Assembly (NCBI RefSeq): GCF_018691265.1
Contig: NW_024881316.1
Span: 8,740,819-8,804,818 of the forward strand
Direction: 5' to 3'
DNA from: Tyto alba
Taxonomy: Eukaryota > Chordata > Aves > Strigiformes > Tytonidae
DNA length: 64,000 bases
In this document: piece after piece, positions 55,366 through 64,000 of the stretch
How the letters are laid out: every line of letters starts with the position of its first letter
How positions within the stretch are numbered: position 1 is the first letter of the stretch
The notes under the pieces: model-generated
What the model saw: the letters and a program-made list of their open reading frames with translations, nothing else
What the model was told of the DNA's origin: nothing
Databases searched by the model: none
Translations under genes and position numbers: made by a program

Positions 55366-56495
55366 TAGAATCATAGAATCACAGAATCATAGAATGGGTC
55401 CGGTTGGAAGGGACCTTCAAGACAATCTAGTTCCAACCCCCTGCCATGATCAGGGACACGTTCCACTAGATCATGTTACTCAAAGCCCTACTCAGCCTGG
55501 CCTTGCACACTTCCAGGGAGGGGACATCCACAGCTTTTCTGGACAACCTGTTCCAGTGTCTCACCACCCTCATAATAAAGAATCTAAATCAAAATCTAAA
55601 TCTACACTCTTTCAGCATAAAACCATTACCCCTTGTCCTATCACTACACCCCCTGATAAAGAGTCCCTCCCCATCTTTCCTGTAGGCCCCCTTCAAGAAC
55701 TGGAAGGCTACTATAAGGTCTCCCTGGAGCCTTCTCTTCTCTAAGCTGAAGAACCCCAACTCTCTCAGCCTGTCCACACAGGGAAGGTGCTCCAGCCCCA
55801 TGATCATCTTTGTTGCCCTCCTCTGGACCCACTCAAGCAGATCCATGTCCTTCTTATGTTGGGAGTCCCAGAGCTAGATGCAGTACTACTGCTGGGGTCT
55901 CACAAGAGGAGAGCAGAGGGGGACAATCCCCTCCCTTGACCTTCTGGTCATGCTTCTTTTGATGCAGCCCAGGATACAATTGGTTTTCTGGGCTGTGGGT
56001 GCACATGTCCATCTCATAGTCAGTTTTCCACCCACTAGTACACCCGAGTATTTCTCTGTAGGGCTGCTCTTAATCCATTGATCACCCAGCCTGTATCTGT
56101 GCTTGGGGTTGCCTTGACCCACATGCAAGACCTTGTACTTGGCCTTGTTGAATTTCATGAGGTTTGCACAGGCCCACATCTTTGTCAAGGTCCCTCTGGA
56201 TGGCATCCCTTCCCTCCGGTGTGTCAACTGCACTACACAGCTTGGTGTCATTGGCAAACTTATTGAGGATGAACTCAATCCCACTGTCCATGTTGCCACA
56301 AAGATGCTAAACAGCGCCGGACCCAATACTGTTCCTTGCGGAATATCACTCATCACTGCTTTCCACTCAGACATCAAGACGTTGACCACAACTCTTTGAG
56401 TGTGACCATCCAGCCAATTCCTTATCCACCGAGTGGTCCATCCATCAAATCCATGTATCTACAATTTAGAGACAAGAATGTCATGTGGGACAGTG
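55366..56495 (-). mobile_element. 5'-truncated CR1 LINE
   Basis: On the minus strand it ends in the CR1 hallmark of repeated ATTCTATG/ATTCTGTG octamers (55366-55396) preceded by GGTCCCTTCCAACC. CR1 is the dominant LINE of birds; it lacks a poly(A) tail and usually makes no clear target-site duplication, and none is seen here. About 1.13 kb remains, covering the 3' half of the reverse transcriptase, the C-terminal segment and the short 3' UTR. The 5' truncation at about 56495 is the usual result of incomplete reverse transcription. Confidence 0.95.
55589..56460 (-). pseudogene. CR1 ORF2 remnant (reverse transcriptase C-terminal half)
   Basis: The frame 55886-56389 carries SDIPQGTVLGPALF (the conserved PQG-S/T-VLGP block of non-LTR reverse transcriptases), [14 protein letters not shown] and RRSREGIVPLCSPLVRPQ. 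The active-site region sits in a different frame (56082-56291) as FANDTKL, where active elements carry two adjacent Asp; one is Asn here. The last part (55589-55846), with WVQRRATKMIMGLEHLP and LGFFSLEKRRLQGDLIVAF, is in yet another register. Frameshifts plus the changed active site make it non-functional. Confidence 0.9.
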
Positions 56496-59194
56496 ATTTA
56501 GGGTCTGCTTGTGTAAATCCTTGTGATACAAGAGGTCTCAAAGAAAGCACTGGTATTGATGTGAAAGGAAAATATGCCAGGTATAATATTTTTAATCATT
56601 AACTTGTTCAAGATTAAAATACAGTTTATATCAAATGCTGTGTTTATGAATATAGCCAAACCCATTTAAACTTATTTCTATTTCATTTGAGGACTAGGAG
56701 GGTGCTTTAATTGTTTTTATGAATCTAGCCCCTCATTGGTTATCCAGCATCTACTCTGAGAAGTTAAAATTGTTCCTTAAAGATGTTTCATGCCTCAGTG
56801 TGTTTGGATAAGGGTAGGGCCAATGTTCATTCATTCCCAAACTCCATTATTTCCCTTAGGACAATATTTTTCCCTGATGAAAAATTTTATTTGCTGTACT
56901 GTACTTAAAAACCTGCAGCTGTGATGTCTTTTTCTACAACAGAAGAAACATGTCAATGTCAGATACTCCCAATATGTCTAGGGTTTTTATCTATTCATGG
57001 TTGTCATGGCTGGCTAACACAGAAGGTCAGATCTGAATTTAAACTGAGCAAATTAAGTGAATAGATTTATTTAAAACATACTGGACTAGACTAGGTATAC
57101 TCTATCTTGTCTCTGATATTTTGGATGTGACCCTATACATAGTCTTTCTTTTGTGAAGCACCACAGTTTGATAAACGAACAATTTAAAAAGCATAAGTAA
57201 TATCCTGTCATGCCTGCTATGAACACCACAATTAACCTGATTCATGGGACATGAGTGTCATGAAATACATTGTTTGACAAGCACCCTAATTACTTATACT
57301 AACATCAAGTCTGAAAACTGCAGCTGAAACAAATCTGAATGACATATATCATGAAGTTTGTTATAGTTTTCTTCACATAGTTTGCCATTCTTTAGGGGAT
57401 AAAAAATTTTGTGAAAAACTCTTCTTTTTCTCTCTCTTTTTTTTTTTTTTTTTTAACTTTAACCTCAAAACCAATAAAGTTTAAGCTGAATTTGAGATTA
57501 TGTATTTATACAGAGCTGTGTCGGATGGAAAGTGTAACATTGGATTTCAGATATGATACTGAGACAGATGTCTCAGAAATAAGAATCAAGGTGGTGTTTT
57601 GATTTTTTTTTTTTTTTTAGTGTTTCTAATATTCAGCTGTTTACAAAATTGATTGACACAGACATTTAATTTTCTTTGTAGGTCATTAAAGTCAATACAG
57701 TACTAATTTTTCAACTGTCATAATAATCAGAGATTCTGTGTTATTTATGTTGCAGCCTCTTCTCATTTTTTTTTTTGTTCCCTAATGCTTTCTAGACTGA
57801 AGAATTTTGTGGTGCCAAGATAAGAGATAATAAGAAAAATATCAGACACCTCTAACGTTTCTTTGTCTTTTTCAAAAGGGATTTCATCATGAGTGACATT
57901 GTTATTTGAAAGATTGTACTCTCCAGCTTCTCTAATGCTATACAGTTTTAAAACATCATCTCAACTGGGGACTGATTTCTGAGTAAGTAGTAGACTTTTT
58001 GATCTTTTAGCTATTCAATGACCCATGGGAACAATTTTGTGTTTTCAGTCCACTTCTTTGTTTGCCAATATCTTTATCATTAAAACAAACAAAAAAAGTT
58101 AATAGCTGAAGTTAATCCCCAGGAATGGGTCTGAATTGACCCTCAGAATACATTACAGTCAATTATGATGATTTATTATTCATCTTACAGCGTACCCAAA
58201 ATGTGATAGAAAGGCAATTTACTAACTTTTAAAGAAGAGTCAGTGTTTCAAAAAAACAGACAGATTTCTGAGCAAGAAATAAATCATACTCCTAAAGCTT
58301 GAGTTTGAGTGAAAGTGTTGCAATAAGATATTTTCTGTGATGACTGGTAGAAAGGTTAGACACATTAAAGAATTTATTCTGAAAAAAAATTTTATAATTT
58401 CTGTCATTATTATTGTAATCAGACATAATTTCATTTAAATTATCTAATTATTAGAATTTAATGAATGGCAGCATTTATTTACAGAGCTAGGGTTATATAT
58501 TGACAGATTGAAAGTAGCTAAAGTAATAAACATAGAATACATTATGTATAAGGAAGGAACTGAAAATTTTTATCTGGGTACTAGTATGTTGTCCATGGTA
58601 GAGGGAAAAACTGTAGAAGTGGAAACTGCAAGCAGATATCTTAAAACTTAGGTTAGTGTTCCACTAACTACTGGAGACCATCTACCTTTTCCTGTCTCAT
58701 TGTTATAAGAAGTCGGTTTTGCTCAGTTTAATTGGTAACAATCATTCTCTCCTGTTGTTTTTCATACATCTTGTCACATCCAATGAACTTTTATAGAAGA
58801 TAAAAGTTTGCACCAAAATCTTTGTAATTTCTGGTTAAAACTGCTGTCCACAAATACTTTCATTATCTGGCTCTCTCTTTTTCTGAAACTAATAAATTTT
58901 ATGATGTATGGTCAGCTATAGAAATAACCACTATGAAGGTGCTTATGATGAAGAGTAGCAACACTTCCTAAAAGATTGATCTTTGAGTGTGAAGAATAGA
59001 TGACTGTCATAAACAATTTCGTTAATACCAAAGTGAGCTCAGAAAATCAAAATGCTGACTCTATATACAGTTTATGCTTACCTGTGTGATATCCACAGTG
59101 AATACTTCTGAAAAGAGAGTTCACATTGCCCATTCATATCATGCATACACAATACATCTATGGGAGAGAGTCATCAATGGGTTAATTTGAGTGA
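56496..59194. other. AT-rich non-coding interval, no gene seen
   Basis: Unique-looking DNA with T runs near 57438-57454 and 57605-57619. No gene-like frame and no further repeat recognised. Confidence 0.7.
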
Positions 59195-59199
59195 CCTTA
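59195..59199. repeat. Target-site duplication, left copy (CCTTA)
   Basis: CCTTA directly precedes the TGTCG terminus of the LTR and is repeated exactly at 60274-60278. A 5-bp duplication is typical of ERVL-type and some gammaretroviral integrases; ERVK-type elements give 6 bp. Confidence 0.85.
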
Positions 59200-59390
59200 T
59201 GTCGTGGTTTAAGCCTGGTTGGTAGCCAACCACAATGCAGCAGCTCTCTCTCCCTTCCCCTCTGGCAATGAGAAGGGACAGAGAGCCAGGCTTGGGGTTC
59301 GAGATAGGACTGGGATGGGGAAAAATTCCCCTTTATGATCACGAGTAAGAGGCAGACTCATTAGGGGAAGAAAAAAAAATAGAACATACA

Positions 59391-59396
59391 TTTATT
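59391..59396 (-). terminator. Polyadenylation signal AATAAA in the LTR
   Basis: The minus strand reads CTGTAATAAATGTATG. The equivalent place in the 51017 copy is CTGCAATTAATC, where the hexamer is lost. Confidence 0.7.
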
Positions 59397-60108
59397 ACAG
59401 ACACTAACAACACATAACAGAGTAGGACAGTGAGAAGCATTGCCACATCTTGAGAACACCTTCCCTCCACCCCCTCCCTTCTTCCTGAGCTCAACTCTGC
59501 TCCCGATATCTCTACCTCCTCCCCCAGTGGAGCAGGGGCAGGGAATGGGGGGTGCAGTCAGCGCTGCCACTTCCCTTATCTTCGGTGAGGGGAGTGTCCG
59601 AAACTTGTTCCTCCTGCTCCATCGTGGTCCCCCTCTCACAGGAGACAGTCCTCCACAAACTTTCTCCAACATGAGTTCCTCCCATGGGCCGCAGCGTTCC
59701 CCACACTGCTCCATCGTGGGTCACTAACTTCCTCCGACCGGATTCCCTCCCACGGCTGCAGCCCTTCCCGAGCTGCTCCGGCGTGGGACTCCCCCGCATG
59801 CTGCAATCCTCCCAGCACTGAATTACAGCAGCGGGGATGCCTTTTCCCATGAGACCCTGGCCTTCTTCAGGCACAGGACCTTGATCATGCAAGCAGAAGC
59901 CACAGGCCATAAATCAGTGTCTGCTCCACCGTAGATCTTCATGGGTGGCAGGGGGGCCGCCCTGCCATCTCACCACAGGATACAGGGGGGTCTCTGCTCC
60001 GGCACACCTCCCCCCTCCTTTCTTCCTCCGTTCCTCCACTGACCTTGGTGTTCATGCAGCTGCAGCAACTCCTCCTCACAAGTCCAACTGCTCATCACCA
60101 CGTCCCTT

Positions 60109-60143
60109 CTTAAATACGTTATCGCAGAGGCGCAGCTGATTGG
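60109..60143 (-). promoter_or_regulatory. CCAAT box and TATA-like box of the minus-strand LTR
   Basis: In LTR sense, GCCAATCAGCTG (CCAAT complement at 60139-60143) is followed by CGTATTTAAGAAGG (TATTTAAG at 60109-60116). Spacing matches that in the sister copy, supporting a real U3 promoter with initiation near 60080-60090. Confidence 0.65.
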
Positions 60144-60189
60144 CTCAATTTCCCAAACAGAAGTGGAGCTGACATGGAGCTGGGGGAGC

Positions 60190-60202
60190 TTCGAGAAGCT
60201 TC
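60190..60202 (-). promoter_or_regulatory. Perfect heat-shock element in the minus-strand LTR
   Basis: The plus strand reads TTCGAGAAGCTTC, which in LTR sense is GAAGCTTCTCGAA, identical to the element in the 51017 copy and at the same place relative to CCAAT and TATA. Confidence 0.62.
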
Positions 60203-60273
60203 TCACAGGGGGCCGCCCCGATAGCCCCCTCCCCTGCCACCAAAAGTCTCCACCACTCACTCAACCCAGGACA

Positions 60274-60278
60274 CCTTA
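60274..60278. repeat. Target-site duplication, right copy (CCTTA)
   Basis: Exact match to 59195-59199, directly after the ACA terminus of the LTR. Confidence 0.85.
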
Positions 60279-62629
60279 ATTTTGAGGAAACTAAGATAAC
60301 TACTTCAGACATACAAGTTAAAAATTAAGCTTTTAAGCTGGATAAAGTAAAACCTAATAAGGGAAAAATAAATTCTAGATAGTGAGGGTAAGTAGTGAGG
60401 AGCTAATCCTCAAGCAACAAAACACTGAATGCTTTCTCTTTCTTGTAGCCTACATCTCTATCCATTAGTGTTAATCTTTGCATCAGCTTTGATGCATACT
60501 ATATCTGGCAGAGTAATGGCAGAACCAGATACATACCTGCAGGTAATTTACTGACATACATTATACCTATGGATGGCATTCTTGAATCTGCATTCTCCTT
60601 TTTTCACCTTGCTTTTGAGTGGGGAAGTTCATGTTTCCAAAAAGGTAGAGCACATTTTAAATGTTTTAAAACACTTTGATTTCCTGTTTTTTTGTTTTGT
60701 TTTGTTTTTCTTTTTTTACACAAGATTGTTCAGGTTCTGACACCAAAGCAATTTTGATCATTCCCTGCTAAAAAGGACCTCCCCAAATTTCCTAAAACTA
60801 AATCAAAAACATGTAATACTGGAAGTTTCCATGCATAAAGTACCTTATTTTTTTGAAACATGTACAATATGCAAGAATGAATACATTGTCATGCCTGAAT
60901 TATATAGATATACTTGTATATCAACAGTCAGATGATCACTTTTGGACCTGTTCTTGGGTATAACTTATCATGAGCACTGTAAACCCTTTACACTACTTGA
61001 AGACATCCCACAGAGACTGTGAAAGTTGTGTTTTTGCAATTTTATGTGATCTGAAGGTTCTACCTGTTAGTTATGGTCATTTTAGTATCAGAAAGAAATT
61101 AACAAATGTTATCCCATAAGTAGGTGTCCCAAACTTTCTTTAATATTGTGAGGACACTTTTACAAGGTAGCCTGCGATGTAAACTAATAAATGAAAGAGC
61201 ATGTTAAAGAATTCACTGACGCCCTGAATAGATCTTTCTGTAAACTCAAGTTCATGAGATAGATATTCTTGCCCTGGGTTTTTAAAGTTGCTAATGGCTA
61301 GGATAAGGAGATAGGAAATTATGATTATTCTTAATCATGTAACTTCACAAATGTTGAATTAATGCTGACAGTTGTATATCTTATGATTCATGTTACTGTT
61401 GATGTCTTAGGAACTTCAAAGTTACTAGGGTGCTGTATCTTTCTAGAGTAGAAACTGCTAATCAGGAGGATTACGCTAAAATGAATGAAAGTTTAATAAA
61501 GACAATACTTTTGAATGGGCATAATCATTTCAGTATGAAAAGTTAGGTTTGAACCCAAATCAATAAAGCAAAAATATTGTTACAGAAATGTTCATCTATT
61601 CCTTTTCCATTCATGCCTGTGAAATTTATCCAAAAAATCACAATAATATTAATATTCCAGTAAAAATACATCACAACAAAAGTAATTGTGAAATGTAGTC
61701 AGAATTTATCAGGAGTCATCACACTGTGGTACATTAGAAAACAGTTGATCTTTTTATTTCAAGGAAATAAGACAAGGATTTATTTCTTTTCATTGTTATC
61801 TGCTCTGATTTTAAAAGCTTTTGAAGGTATTTTTTTTTCCAAATGTGTTAGATGGATGACATTCTTTGAACAAATAATGAAAATTTCTGTTAAATCTATT
61901 TTCTTCAATGAAGAAGTTAAATAAAGAAAACTGTACCTAAAAGGTGATTTGTTTTGTGTTGTTTTTTTTTTTTTTTTTTTTTTTTTTTTCCTTTCTAGAT
62001 AATCATTTTATGAAATTCTGTTTTCACATTTTTGTTATTTAAGATTATACAAAGCTGGGAACAGTTCCAACTCACAATGAAGAAATTACTGTACTTCACT
62101 GAAAAAAAGTCGAAACTCTGAGTACTGTCACATAGAAAATAAATGAGGCCAATTAACTCTGTTTTTTCTAAAAGTGAAAATACTTTAGAACATGAAAAAC
62201 ATGGATTTAACTAATTGATTTACACCCTGGAGATAAACTATTGGCCACAAACACTTATTATGAGGCAATGTGTGGAATGTCACCCAGTGCGTTTGCACAC
62301 AATAAACTATTTTTTGTTAAGTATAAACTAAATGTTATAAAAATATATAATTGTCTATAGTAGATAAGGCCAAAGATTTATTTATCTGAGTATTCTCCTG
62401 CCAGCAGTAGTGAAATGCTGATGCCTGCAACAAATTACAGTGTGTATATATGCATATATATATAAACATATTTAAAGATCTCAAGAAAATAGTGATAGTT
62501 CTCCACTATATTTTCCCAGCCCCCAAGAACTGACATCTAAGTTACATCCTGAAACAATGGTCATATTTTTGAATTTCACAGTACTTTTTGCTTTCCATGC
62601 AGTTTCTCCAGTTGCTCCTTGAGTTCCTG
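60279..62629. other. AT-rich non-coding interval, no gene seen
   Basis: Contains a TTTTG-type run (about 60689-60710), a T28 run (61962-61989) and an AT-rich alternating stretch (62445-62465). No gene-like frame. Confidence 0.7.
61962..61989. repeat. Poly(T) tract, 28 bases
   Basis: Run of 28 T after GTTTTGTGTTG, ending at CCTTTC. Same GTTTT-seed context as the tract at 39779. Confidence 0.9.
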
Positions 62630-62830
62630 CAGACTTTTAGCACTCCCACATCTTGAGCCAAGGAGTTTTGCAGCTTAACTACAGACTGTCAAGAAATACT
62701 TGCTTTTTTTCATTCTGAACTCGCTACCTACTACCTTTAACTGATGTTAGTTCATGATTCATAAGGTACAGTGAGCAAGTGATCCCTCTTCACAGCTCCA
62801 TATCACTATAGATGTTCTCTGGGCCACTCT
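62630..62830 (-). mobile_element. Degraded CR1/L3-like LINE 3' fragment
   Basis: The stretch CAAGGAGTTTTGCAGCTTAA, then AAGAAATACTTGCTTTTTT, and later CTGAACTCGCTACCTACTA resembles, from memory of the family, the conserved segment near the 3' end of old amniote CR1/L3 LINEs as seen on their reverse strand. That segment contains a GAGTTCCACAGCTTAA and GAAGAAATACTT pattern. It would lie in the same orientation as the CR1 at 55366. No octamer tail or coding segment survives. The limits are approximate and the assignment depends on recalled consensus. Confidence 0.5.
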
Positions 62831-64000
62831 TGTTTTTTTTTTGAGGTTGCTGACATAGCATTTTCATGTGTATGTACAATGACTTACATTGGCATAAGTA
62901 TATATATCTATGAACATATATATATATATGAACATAAACATTAAATTTGTGGTTACATTTTAGAAATGGAAATAGAAATATTTTGCAGAGACTAGATCCC
63001 CATCTTGCCAAGTTGTCTTTTCTCTTCCGGCCATTTTGTAGTCTATAGGAAATGTAAAATGCAATGGTCAGAGGACAACATTGCAGAAGTAACCTCTTTA
63101 CTCTCTTTAACCTGACACAGATACTCTTTGCCAGTCACTGATCACAGCGGTGTAGCGGGCAGTAGGCATATTGCCTGTTTGGAGGGCCTGAAATAAAACA
63201 GAACCTGGGTGAGGTATCATTCCCTTTTTTCTGGAGTAACAGAGGGTTCCATTGCCACCTTGTGTCATGAGTTGTTATGATTAGTTATGTTTGTAGGAGG
63301 CTTGTTTTGTTTCAGTATGGCCTATGTGTTTTCATTTAGTATTTTTGAAGATAAACTGTCAGTTTTAGGAATTTTCCCCATCTTTGTGTACGTGAACAAT
63401 AATATTTATGTTTTGTACAATGAAGAATGCAGTATAAGGAAAGAGAATATCAAATATATTTTTTCTTCTATAAAAGAGAGAAGAAAAAATAAGAAGGAGG
63501 TTACATAAATGAGATTGAAAGAAGATAAAAAGATAAAAGATCAGAACATTTTCTTTAAAAATACCCATATACTTCTGGACTCATGTAAAATCAAATACTT
63601 TAAAAGAAAGAGAATGTAAAGAATTCAGGCTCAAACATTTAAAACAGACATCTTTAATGATGGTAATGTCATAAGACTGAAGTTTGTTTTCCTGAACTGA
63701 GATGGTTAATCTCACTTAAGGTCACCCTTCCTTTACCTTCCTGGAATGGACCAGGGTCTCACTCCCACACAGACTCAGTAGTTGAGATATCAGTAATCTT
63801 GTTGTAACGAATTCAGGTCTGAGCTCTGAAACATAACTTGTACACAACATAAAATCTTTCTGGCTAACTTCCAACACTTAAAGAGTCTCAAAGCTTTTGA
63901 TAGGAGCAGCAAAGAACTGACTTGCAGACAGCTAATGATTCGGCTTCCAGACAAACAAATCCATTTGGGAAATGGCAAACCAACTTTCTTTAAAAGGCTT
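62831..64000. other. AT-rich non-coding interval, no gene seen
   Basis: Contains TATA-rich alternating DNA (62898-62930), with ATGAACAT occurring on both sides of an (AT)n core. Short frames near 63.3-63.6 kb overlap on both strands and carry no domain. Confidence 0.65.

Larger units (their letters stand above)
59200..60273 (-). mobile_element. Complete solo LTR, 1,074 bp, minus orientation
   Basis: The plus strand starts TGTCGTGGTTTAAGCC and ends CCCAGGACA, so in its own sense it runs TGTCCTGGG ... TTAAACCACGACA, with TG/CA limits and CCTTA on both sides. Elements in its own sense: heat-shock element (60190-60202), CCAAT box (60139-60143), TATTTAAG (60109-60116), AAG-GTCAGT splice-donor-like site (60038-60046) and an AATAAA signal (59391-59396). 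No internal retroviral sequence adjoins it, so it arose by recombination between the two LTRs of a provirus. The intact ends and exact duplication suggest it is younger than, or better preserved than, the 51017 copy. It is GC-rich and CpG-containing, unlike the surrounding DNA. Confidence 0.95.

Noticed and set aside
59361..59910. Open frames of 117 and 132 codons inside the minus-strand LTR
   Set aside because: Incidental frames in LTR sequence. They overlap each other in different registers and show no retroviral protein features.

Overview
This window looks like a gene-poor, AT-rich stretch of a bird nuclear genome. The avian signature comes from the repeats: a 5'-truncated CR1 LINE whose 3' end is the typical ATTCTATG-type octamer array (minus strand, 55366-56495), and LTRs ending in the TGT(C/T)GTGGTTTAA motif that is widespread in bird endogenous retroviruses. 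The background is roughly two-thirds A+T by eye and CpG-poor. I found no host protein-coding gene, exon, tRNA, rRNA or CRISPR array. The open frames are short, lack splice or domain support, and are either chance frames or lie inside repeats. The window could be a gene desert or the inside of a very long intron; the sequence alone does not decide this.

Layout: 1-26.5 kb is unique non-coding DNA with microsatellites and homopolymer runs. It also holds a GC-rich block at 2.44-2.83 kb, a 70-bp TAGA array at 9.03 kb, a 22-bp perfect palindrome at 9.62 kb and a scrap of LTR terminus at 20.18 kb. From 26.53 to about 28.94 kb is a minus-strand, 5'-truncated endogenous retrovirus: 3' LTR, polypurine tract, and a decayed pol segment (end of reverse transcriptase, RNase H, integrase). 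From 29 to 51 kb is more unique DNA, with a 102-bp polypyrimidine tract (33.8 kb) and a 183-bp direct duplication at 39.28 and 41.24 kb. From 51 to 60.3 kb are two copies of one roughly 1-kb LTR family in opposite orientation (51017-51960 plus; 59200-60273 minus), with the CR1 between them. The minus copy is intact, with TG...CA ends and a perfect 5-bp target-site duplication (CCTTA). Around 62.6-62.8 kb is a degraded fragment resembling an older CR1/L3-like LINE.

The most interesting signal is in the two 1-kb LTRs. Both diverged copies keep a perfect three-unit heat-shock element (GAAGCTTCTCGAA) upstream of a CCAAT box and a TATA-like box, so the family may carry a stress-responsive promoter. 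I saw no new multi-gene system. All retroviral coding sequence here is broken by stops, a frameshift and substitutions at catalytic positions.
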